Below, piece by piece: positions 1-5,205 of a stretch of 8,762 nucleotides of DNA (position 1 is its first letter; each line of letters opens with the position of its first letter). The notes under the pieces are model-generated. The model searched no databases. It was given only the letters and a program-made list of their open reading frames with translations, and was not told the DNA's origin. Source of the DNA: Accumulibacter sp964428215. GTDB lineage: Bacteria > Pseudomonadota > Gammaproteobacteria > Burkholderiales > Rhodocyclaceae. The position numbers and the translations under genes were made by a program. Location of the stretch: NCBI GenBank assembly GCA_964428215.1, contig CAYRXO010000150.1, positions 1-8,762 on the forward strand. Direction: 5' to 3'.

Positions 1-282
1 TATTATGTTAGCGCTTATGGGGGCGAGGGGTCGGCAATCACAGCCAAATTCTCGCAGCACTTGAATTGTTCTGCGTTTCCCTTGGTTCGCGGCGCCTCGG
101 CAGCGCGACACCTGACTGCCGATCCACTTCTGAATGTCGGACTCCAGCCAGCCTGACATGCGGCCGAGCTTGATCGGCGCGGGAAAGGTGCCGTCCTTGA
201 TCTTGTCATAGACGGCGGTTTTCTTCATGCCCACCATGCCCAGCACTTCGGGCAGGCGGATGATGCGTTCGTTCGGATTCAC
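1..282 (-). CDS. AlpA-family helix-turn-helix regulator (3' end beyond window)
   Basis: The minus-strand frame starting with GTG at 282 encodes VNPNERIIRLPEVLGMVGMK..., a classic AlpA/MerR-like winged-helix layout. It has RLPEVLGMVG and a K-T-x-x-Y-D-x-I recognition helix at residues 8-27, then FPAPIKLG, SGWLESDIQKWI and a basic tail. AlpA-type proteins are small DNA-binding regulators of prophage or integrative-element excision and integration genes, usually 60-80 residues. A GGAGG Shine-Dalgarno sequence sits 7-8 bases before the GTG. The start overlaps the upstream stop as GTGA, implying translational coupling. The frame stays open for all 94 codons to the window edge, so the protein is longer than usual or its tail is altered. 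The domain call is secure from the motif pattern; the regulated target (probably an integrase further left) is inferred. Confidence 0.8.
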   Translation of the reverse strand, partial: MNPNERIIRLPEVLGMVGMKKTAVYDKIKDGTFPAPIKLGRMSGWLESDIQKWIGSQVSRCRGAANQGKRRTIQVLREFGCDCRPLAPISANII

Positions 283-473
283 TTTGTCACCTCCATTTCC
301 TGAAACAGTTCCAACTGCGCCACCTGCACGACGGCAGCAGCCTTGCGCCGGGCGCTCGCCGCCCACGACAGCAGCACGAAGCAGACGCCGCGCTGCGCCG
401 GGTTCCGGCCGCGCATGCGGGCCTCGCGCAGATAGACGCGAGCGGCGCGAATGTGGGCGGCGCGCTCGCTCAT
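279..473 (-). CDS. small conserved mobile-element protein, unknown function
   Basis: This encodes 64 residues starting MSERAAHIRAARVYLREA and ending QLELFQEMEVTK. It is rich in Arg and Ala, apparently helical, and has no signal peptide or membrane segment. Small proteins of this appearance (an N-terminal RAxHIRAARxFL-type helix, a central LLxWAAxARR stretch and a C-terminal LELF) are familiar to me as hypotheticals beside AlpA and integrase genes in betaproteobacterial elements; this is recollection, not a search. The ATG overlaps the stop of the broken gene upstream (ATGA) and its own TGA overlaps the AlpA GTG start. It is therefore the middle gene of a translationally coupled cassette. Its function is unknown. 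A short DNA-binding or accessory role is possible, but nothing in the sequence proves it. Confidence 0.65.
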   Translation of the reverse strand: MSERAAHIRAARVYLREARMRGRNPAQRGVCFVLLSWAASARRKAAAVVQVAQLELFQEMEVTK

Positions 474-817
474 GGCTTCGCCCCGCGCGCGAAACTTTCC
501 GCCGTCGATTTCCCGGTAAGCGAAACCTTCATCGAGACTTGCGGATACCCGTCGTGCAGCACGCCATCAAGCACCCGGCCGGCCGCCTGCTTTCCAACCC
601 ACGCCGTTTCCTGATCGCCGCCGAAGAAATCGACACCATCCTAGCCGTCACGAAACGAGCCGTCCGGCCGAACATAGGCGGTGCGCTTGCTCGGGATCAT
701 CGCCATGTCGTCGTCGCAGAAGTCGGTCGCCAGCCATTCACCGTGCTGCTTGAACAGGAACGGCACGCGGCCAGCGGCGCACTGATCGCGCAGGCCGCGC
801 ACCCATGCGGGGTGCAT
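470..817 (-). pseudogene. DUF5131 (phage Gp37/Gp68-like) C-terminal remnant
   Basis: Reading leftward from 817 the frame gives MHPAWVRGLRDQCAA, then VPFLFKQHGEW. After an in-frame TAG (641-643) come AWVGKQAAGRVLDG and HDGYPQ, ending at TGA 470-472. This pattern (MHPxWVRxxRDQC, FKQxGEW, VGKxAAGRxLDG) is the C-terminal third of the Gp37/Gp68 (DUF5131) family, proteins of unknown biochemical role carried by phages and integrative elements. The N-terminal two thirds, including the usual Cys-rich radical-SAM-like start, are absent. The amber codon lies in the context DG-stop-DGVDFF and could have arisen from TGG by one base change. The remnant is preceded in another frame by a methyltransferase scrap, so the break is a deletion junction. 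Its stop still overlaps the next gene's ATG, showing the original cassette order. Confidence 0.72.
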
Positions 818-950
818 CCGGCGGCACCGTGTTGCCGATGCGCTCGCGCCAGTCGCTGTCGCTCAAACCTTCCAGCTCGAGGTATTCTTCCGGATCGACC
901 AGCGATTGCAGCGCTGCCTGCCGGCGCCGTTCGTGTTCGGCGAGCAGATG
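816..950 (-). pseudogene. cytosine-C5 DNA methyltransferase C-terminal fragment
   Basis: In the minus frame ending its recognisable part at 816, the peptide reads RRRQAALQSLVDPEEYLE, then LSDSDWRERIGNTVPPD. The segment RERIGNTVPPD is motif X of cytosine-C5 methyltransferases (consensus R-x-x-GN-x-V-x-P), and ALQSL followed by an acidic turn is the usual sequence shortly before it. The catalytic PCQ and ENV motifs and the target-recognition domain are not found upstream, so only a scrap remains. Just after PPD the homology jumps to DUF5131 in a different frame. The upstream edge (about 950) is uncertain because the residues before the QAALQSL block do not resemble the family. A family other than C5 methylases is possible, but the GNxVPP signature makes it unlikely. 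Confidence 0.5.
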
Positions 951-1219
951 CCAGTCGGTGACGGTGTCGAACGGCGGAACGGCGAGCAGCGGCGGGTAGC
1001 GGCCAGCGGCGCAGGCGTGCGCCGCTGGTGGTGCTTGTTGCGCGCCGATCGTGCGCGCCGGGCCGCTGTTTGCCGTCGCGCTGGTCCGCCGGCGGCTGCG
1101 GGGCTGGCGAGGTGGATGGTTGGACGTCTTCCGGCAGGCGTGCAGTGATGTGCGTCGGGTCGGGGGAGTTGCTGTGCGGCGTGGCGTTTTCTCCGGCAAG
1201 CCGGCCGGCTGGGTGGGCT
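951..1219. other. no recognisable gene; GC-rich remnant or boundary region
   Basis: All frames open across this stretch give low-complexity Arg/Pro/Ala/Ser translations with no family motif, start site or ribosome binding site that I can support. On the minus strand it lies between the stop of the 111-residue gene and the methyltransferase scrap. It probably holds the boundary between chromosomal DNA and the decayed mobile element. No direct repeat marking an attachment site was found by eye. Confidence 0.4.
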
Positions 1220-1555
1220 TCAGAGCAGTTTGGCGAAGGTTTTGTCGGGCGTCGGGTAGTGACGCGCGTGCAGCGGGTCGAGTTTTTCCTGTTCCTGCTG
1301 AAAGATCTGCTGATAGCGGCCGAGCGCGGCGTTGGCCTGGGCGTGGGTTTCGGCGTCGGCCTGCGCGTGGAAGGTGTCGATTTCCGCCGGGCTGTCGAAA
1401 CGGGCGGTGATGGCATGGTTGACCGTCGAGCCGGGCGCCAGGGCCAGATGCCGGCGCAGGTAGAGATACATGGCGTAGAGGTTGGCGACGACGAACAGCG
1501 ACAGGACGGCGGCGCCGACGAGCGGGGTGAGCGTGTGCAGTGAGATGGTGTTCAT
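1220..1555 (-). CDS. membrane-anchored hypothetical protein (111 aa)
   Basis: ATG at 1555 is preceded by GGAG with a 7-base spacer, which fixes the start inside a longer open frame. The product begins MNTISLHTLTPLVGAAV and has one strongly hydrophobic helix at about residues 10-32 (LVGAAVLSLFVVANLYAMYL). An Arg-Arg pair follows. The remaining 75 or so residues are a polar, helical domain rich in Ala, Gln and Glu (ALGRYQQIFQQEQEKLDPLH) that ends FAKLL. The pattern suggests a bitopic inner-membrane protein with a short helical soluble tail; the orientation is not certain. I do not recognise the family. It diverges from the efflux operon, with 151 bases and a perfect inverted repeat between the two starts, so shared regulation is plausible. 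GC-rich third positions match the neighbouring chromosomal genes, unlike an intruder. Confidence 0.6.
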   Translation of the reverse strand: MNTISLHTLTPLVGAAVLSLFVVANLYAMYLYLRRHLALAPGSTVNHAITARFDSPAEIDTFHAQADAETHAQANAALGRYQQIFQQEQEKLDPLHARHYPTPDKTFAKLL

Positions 1556-1613
1556 GGTGTTTTCTCCGCGCGGGTTGATGACCGGCGTACTGTCGTCTTT
1601 CGCCGGCGCTTCG

Positions 1614-1648
1614 ACCACCGGGAAAATGCGCCGGCCTTTCCCGGTGGT
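1614..1648. repeat. perfect 12-bp inverted repeat between divergent genes
   Basis: ACCACCGGGAAA (1614-1625) is followed after an 11-base spacer by its exact reverse complement TTTCCCGGTGGT (1637-1648). It sits 59 bases upstream of the leftward start at 1555 and 58 bases upstream of the rightward start at 1707, essentially centred. No T-tract follows on either strand, so a rho-independent terminator is unlikely. An operator for a dimeric regulator, or a hairpin in an mRNA leader, fits better. The repeat is seen directly; its function is inferred. Confidence 0.7.
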
Positions 1649-1706
1649 GCCGGGCGGATCGTTTTTGTGTAATGACCTCTCCCGCCACTCGTCAAGGAGA
1701 TGTTCC

Positions 1707-1889
1707 ATGAACAATCAACACCAACACCGTCGGGTCGAACGTCAGGCGACCGCTCAGGTGCGCAGCGACCTGAGTGCGCCGCCGGTCAACGCGGCGCCGT
1801 ACGCCGGCGAACGGCGGATTGGCGACGGTTTCAAGCCGCTGACGCAGCGTTATGCCTATTTCGCGCCGGAAACGAAGGCGGCAATGTGA
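1707..1889 (+). CDS. small hypothetical protein (60 aa), first gene of efflux operon
   Basis: ATG at 1707 follows AAGGAG with a 7-base spacer, a near-ideal ribosome binding site. The product begins MNNQHQHRRVERQATAQ and ends QRYAYFAPETKAAM. It is soluble-looking, with a basic N-terminal half and a tyrosine-containing C-terminal half (GFKPLTQRYAYFAPE), and has no signal peptide or membrane helix. I do not recognise a family. Its TGA at 1887-1889 overlaps the GTG of the next gene (GTGA), so it is translationally coupled to a small membrane protein and, through that, to the adaptor gene. Evidence that it is real: the strong ribosome binding site, the GC-rich third codon positions and the overlap. 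It could be a small cytoplasmic regulator or a leader gene, but no function is shown by the sequence. Confidence 0.6.
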   Translation: MNNQHQHRRVERQATAQVRSDLSAPPVNAAPYAGERRIGDGFKPLTQRYAYFAPETKAAM

Positions 1890-2203
1890 TCATGCTCCTG
1901 GCCTTGATCATCGCCGTGCGGACGCCGTGCTGGCTCGGCTGGACGCTGTTCAGTGTGGCGGTGACGGTGCTGGCCCTCGTCGTGGCGCTGATCGGCGCTT
2001 ATCGCTGGTATTTCCACCCGTACGGGCCGGACGTGATCCGCTGCGCGCGCTGGCCGGCAGTTGCCAGCGGTGGCTTTTCCGTCGACCATAGCGAGCTTCT
2101 CCGTTATGTTTGCTCGAGCCGCTCATGTCGCCCGTATTGCTGCGTCGTCTGGTGTTGTCGTTGCTGGTCATCGTCTTGTTGGCCGGCGCGGGTTGGTGGC
2201 TGA
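1886..2203 (+). CDS. small membrane protein, unknown (about 105 aa)
   Basis: GTG at 1886 overlaps the preceding TGA (GTGA) and has GAAGG 7 bases upstream. An ATG at 1892 is an alternative start but sits further from that ribosome binding site. Residues 3-39 are hydrophobic (MLLALIIAV, then LFSVAVTVLALVVALIGAY), suggesting one or two inner-membrane helices, followed by RWYFHPYGPD. The first 57 codons or so have almost exclusively G or C in third position, supporting real coding. From about 2060 the third-position bias fades and the tail becomes Cys/Ser/Arg-rich. The frame then overlaps the adaptor gene by 79 bases before stopping at 2203, so the natural C-terminus may have been altered by a frameshift or the tail may be non-conserved. 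I do not recognise the family. The context suggests a small accessory subunit of the pump, which is inference. Confidence 0.45.
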   Translation: MIMLLALIIAVRTPCWLGWTLFSVAVTVLALVVALIGAYRWYFHPYGPDVIRCARWPAVASGGFSVDHSELLRYVCSSRSCRPYCCVVWCCRCWSSSCWPARVGG

Positions 2204-3288
2204 CGCGGCCGAAGCCGGTGGCGGTGACGGTCAAGGAAATCGGTCGCGGAACGGTCGAATCGACGATCGCCAATACGCGTGCCGGCACCGTCGAAGCCTG
2301 TCAGCGGACGCGTTTGTCGACCATCAGCGGGGGGCGCATCGAGCGGCTGGCGGTCAAGGAGGGCGACCGCGTGCAGCGGGGGCAGTTGCTGCTCAAACTG
2401 TGGAACGACGATCAGCAAGCGCAGAGCGCTCTCGCCGCGACGCAGGTGACAACGGCGCGGCAACGCGTGCGCGAAGCCTGCGCGGTGGCGGCGAATGCCG
2501 AACGCGAAGCGCGGCGGCAGGCGGCGCTGCGCAAACAGGGCTTCGTCTCGGCGGCGCGCGAGGAGGCGGCACGCAGCGACGCGGAGGCGCGCCAGGCCGG
2601 CTGTGCGGCGGCACAGGCCGACGTGGCGCAGGCGCAGTCGAAGGTGCAGGCGACGCGCGTCGAGCAGGGGCGCACGGTGTTGTACGCGCCGTTTGCCGGC
2701 ACCGTCGCCAAGATCGTCGGCGAGGTCGGCGAGTATTCGACGCCCTCGCCGCCAGGCGTGCCGACGCCGCCGGCGATCGATCTGATCGACGATTCCTGCC
2801 TGTACGTCAAGGCGCCGATGGATGAAGTGGATGCGCCGAAGATCGCCACCGGCGCGGCGGTGCGCATCAGTCTGGATGCCTTGCCGAAGCGCTCGTTCGC
2901 CGGCAAGGTGCGGCGGGTGGCGCCGTATGTTTCGGCGGTCGAGAAGCAGGCGCGCACGGTCGATATCGAGGCCACTTTTGACGATCCGGCGGCGCCGGGC
3001 AAACTGCTCGTCGGTTACAGCGCCGACGTCGAGGTGGTCCTCGCCGTGCGCACGCAGGTGCTGCGCGTGCCGACCTCGGCGCTGCTCGAAGGCGGCCGCG
3101 TGCTGGTTGCCGGCGATGACGGGCGGCTGCAGGAACGGACGATCCGCCCCGGCCTGGCCAACTGGGAATTCACCGAAGTACTCGACGGTCTGCAGCCCGG
3201 CGAGCGGGTGGTGACCTCGCTCGAACGCGCCGGCGTCAAGGCCGGCGCGCGCTATGTCGTCGACGCGCCGGCCGGCGGGGCAGCGTGA
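2125..3288 (+). CDS. MacA/HlyD-type periplasmic adaptor (membrane fusion) protein
   Basis: From ATG 2125 the product has 387 residues. An N-terminal signal-anchor helix (residues 9-26) is followed by the first half of a lipoyl/barrel-sandwich hybrid domain (about 43-95, with GGRIERLAVKEGDRV). A long alpha-helical hairpin follows (about 97-180, turning at KQGFVS 137-142), then the second lipoyl half (LYAPFAGTVAKI, 186-197), a beta-barrel and a membrane-proximal domain ending near ERVV. This order is that of MacA-class adaptors, which link an inner-membrane ABC transporter to an outer-membrane channel. Cys119 and Cys160 lie on opposite arms of the hairpin, equally far from its tip. A TTG at 2110 would add five residues; neither start has a strong ribosome binding site, so coupling to the upstream gene is likely. 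The stop overlaps the ATPase start (GTGA). The substrate is unknown. Confidence 0.9.
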   Translation: MSPVLLRRLVLSLLVIVLLAGAGWWLTRPKPVAVTVKEIGRGTVESTIANTRAGTVEACQRTRLSTISGGRIERLAVKEGDRVQRGQLLLKLWNDDQQAQSALAATQVTTARQRVREACAVAANAEREARRQAALRKQGFVSAAREEAARSDAEARQAGCAAAQADVAQAQSKVQATRVEQGRTVLYAPFAGTVAKIVGEVGEYSTPSPPGVPTPPAIDLIDDSCLYVKAPMDEVDAPKIATGAAVRISLDALPKRSFAGKVRRVAPYVSAVEKQARTVDIEATFDDPAAPGKLLVGYSADVEVVLAVRTQVLRVPTSALLEGGRVLVAGDDGRLQERTIRPGLANWEFTEVLDGLQPGERVVTSLERAGVKAGARYVVDAPAGGAA

Positions 3289-3995
3289 GCCGCGCGCCGC
3301 TGATCGAGCTGGCGGGGATCGAACGCGTTTTCCAGCTCGGCGACAGTACGGTGCATGCCTTGCGCCGGCTCGACGTGCAGATTGCCGCCGGCGAATACGT
3401 GGCGGTGATGGGCCCCTCCGGGTCGGGCAAATCGACGCTGCTCAATCTGCTCGGCCTGCTCGACCGGCCAAACGCCGGCACCTACCGGCTGGCCGGGCGC
3501 GACGTGACGACGCTGTCGGCGGACGAGCAGGCGCGGGTGCGCAGCGAGCGCATCGGTTTCGTTTTCCAGAGTTTTCATCTCGTGCCGCGCCTGACTGCGG
3601 CCGAAAACATCGCTTTGCCGATGGTGCTCGCCGGTCTGCCGCCGGCCGCGCGCCACGAGCGGGTGCGGCAGGCTTTGCACGATTACGGGCTGGAGAATCG
3701 TGCCGATCACCGTCCGGACCAGCTTTCCGGCGGGCAGCGGCAGCGCGTGGCGATCGCCCGCGCGACGATCATGCAGCCGGCGATGATTCTCGCCGACGAG
3801 CCGACCGGCAATCTCGACCGTGCCACCGGCGAGGAGGTGGTACGCCTGCTCGAAGGGCTGAACGCCGCCGGCGTGACGCTGATCGTCGTCACGCACGACG
3901 CGACGCTCGGCGCACGTGCGCAGCGACAGTTGCTGATGGAGGACGGCTCACTGCAGCGCGATCAGCGGCGGGCGGCGACCGCGTTGGCGGGCTGA
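3285..3995 (+). CDS. MacB/LolD-type ABC transporter ATP-binding protein
   Basis: The product has 236 residues from a GTG start that overlaps the adaptor's stop as GTGA. All nucleotide-binding elements are present: Walker A GPSGSGKST (43-51), Q-loop Gln95 in FVFQSFHLVP, signature LSGGQRQR (147-154), Walker B MILADE (167-172), D-loop NLD (176-178) and switch His204 in VVTHD. The ADEPTGNLD block and the length are typical of the MacB/LolD/FtsE subfamily, which drives mechanotransmission-type transporters rather than channel-type importers. Here the ATPase is a separate polypeptide, whereas in E. coli MacB it is fused to the permease. It lies one base before the first permease gene and should form a dimer beneath the two permeases encoded next. 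The function is ATP hydrolysis powering export through the adaptor; the cargo is not predictable. Confidence 0.95.
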   Translation: MSRAPLIELAGIERVFQLGDSTVHALRRLDVQIAAGEYVAVMGPSGSGKSTLLNLLGLLDRPNAGTYRLAGRDVTTLSADEQARVRSERIGFVFQSFHLVPRLTAAENIALPMVLAGLPPAARHERVRQALHDYGLENRADHRPDQLSGGQRQRVAIARATIMQPAMILADEPTGNLDRATGEEVVRLLEGLNAAGVTLIVVTHDATLGARAQRQLLMEDGSLQRDQRRAATALAG

Positions 3996-3996
3996 G

Positions 3997-5205
3997 ATGC
4001 GCGCCTCCGATCTCTTCCACTTCGCCGGCCGGGCGGCGACCGGTAACGCGCTGCGTACCGGCCTGCTGATCCTGGCCATGGCCATCGGCGTCGCCGCGGT
4101 GGTCGTGCTGACCGCGCTCGGCGACGGCGCGCGCCGCTACGTCCTGAACCAGTTTTCGTCGATCGGCAGCAACCTGGTCATCGTGCTGCCCGGCCGCTCG
4201 CAGACCGGCGGTTTCAATCCCGGCAACGCCATCACGTCGACGCCGCGCGATCTGACGGTCGACGATGCGCAGGCCTTGCTGCGCGCCAGCGCCGTGCGCC
4301 GTGTCGCGCCGCTGATCATCGGCACGTCGGAAATCAGCGTCGGCGGCAAATTGCGTGAAGTGATGGTCGCCGGCAGCACCGCCGAATTCATCGACGTGCG
4401 GCAATTGAAACTCGCGCAGGGCCGCTTCCTGCCGGTCGGCGACTGGCGGCGCGGGCCGCCGGAGGCGGTGATCGGCGCCAGGATCAACAACGAACTGTTC
4501 GCCGGCACGTCGGCGCTCGGCCAATTGGTGCGTGTCGGCGACCGGCGGGTGCGCATCGTCGGTGTGCTGGCAACGACCGGACAGGGGCTGGGGATGAACA
4601 CCGACGAACTGGTGATCGTGCCGGTGTCGCTGGCGCAGGCGATGTTCAACAGCAACACCTTGTTCCGCATTCTGATCGAGGCGAGCAGCCGCGAAGCGAT
4701 CGAAGCGGCCAAGGTGCAGGCCACCGAAATCATCAAATTGCGCCATGAAGGCGAGCTCGACGTGACACTGATCACCCAGGACGCCGTGCTGGCTACTTTC
4801 GACCGCCTGCTCGGTGCGCTGACGCTCGGCGTCGCCGGCATCGCGGCGATCAGCCTGGCCGTCGCCGGCATTCTGGTGATGAACGTGATGCTCGTTTCGG
4901 TGGCGCAGCGTACCGCCGAAATCGGCCTGCTCAAGGCGCTCGGCGCCAGCGGGGCGACGATCCGGCAGACTTTTCTCGCCGAAGCGGCGATGCTGTCGCT
5001 GGTCGGCGCGCTGCTCGGCCTGCTGCTCGGCCACGCGGGTGCGGCGCTGATCCGCCACCTGTTTCCGGTGCTGCCGGCGTTTCCGCCGCTGTGGGCGGTG
5101 CTTGCCGGCCTCGGCACCGCGCTGGTGACCGGCGTGCTGTTCGGCGTGCTGCCGGCGCGGCGGGCGGCGGCGCTCGATCCGGTGCTGGCGCTGGCCAGGC
5201 GATGA
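3997..5205 (+). CDS. MacB/FtsX-type ABC permease, first of a tandem pair
   Basis: The product has 402 residues. One N-terminal membrane helix (about 19-42, GLLILAMAIGVAAVVVL) is followed by a large periplasmic MacB-like domain (about 43-265). Three C-terminal helices at about 270-300, 320-348 and 360-386 carry the FtsX signature AQRTAEIGLLKALGAS after the first of them and end VLPARRAAALDPV. This four-helix topology is that of mechanotransmission ABC permeases (MacB, LolC/E, FtsX). The gene starts one base after the ATPase stop, and its own TGA overlaps the next permease's ATG (ATGA). With the second permease it probably forms a heterodimer bound by the ATPase dimer and the MacA-like adaptor. 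Both permeases appear complete and undamaged. LolC/E is an alternative, but the upstream adaptor favours the MacAB-like reading. Confidence 0.92.
   Translation: MRASDLFHFAGRAATGNALRTGLLILAMAIGVAAVVVLTALGDGARRYVLNQFSSIGSNLVIVLPGRSQTGGFNPGNAITSTPRDLTVDDAQALLRASAVRRVAPLIIGTSEISVGGKLREVMVAGSTAEFIDVRQLKLAQGRFLPVGDWRRGPPEAVIGARINNELFAGTSALGQLVRVGDRRVRIVGVLATTGQGLGMNTDELVIVPVSLAQAMFNSNTLFRILIEASSREAIEAAKVQATEIIKLRHEGELDVTLITQDAVLATFDRLLGALTLGVAGIAAISLAVAGILVMNVMLVSVAQRTAEIGLLKALGASGATIRQTFLAEAAMLSLVGALLGLLLGHAGAALIRHLFPVLPAFPPLWAVLAGLGTALVTGVLFGVLPARRAAALDPVLALARR

Noticed and set aside
227..961. Plus-strand open frame of 244 codons
   Set aside because: It is antisense to the AlpA, small-protein and DUF5131 frames, with an Arg/Ala/Pro-rich translation and no family motif; open antisense frames are expected in GC-rich DNA.
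1028..1543. Plus-strand open frame opposite the 111-residue gene
   Set aside because: It has a repetitive Gly/Val/Arg translation without motif or ribosome binding site and is opposed by the better-supported minus-strand gene.
1668..1673. TGTAAT as -10 element for the 1707 gene
   Set aside because: The hexamer 17 bases upstream (TGGTGC) is a poor -35, so the promoter cannot be supported.
738..1688. Single 316-codon minus-strand gene
   Set aside because: Its upstream half is an out-of-frame shadow of the 111-residue gene that starts at 1555 with a good ribosome binding site. Only the short GNTVPP-containing part near 816-950 has family resemblance.
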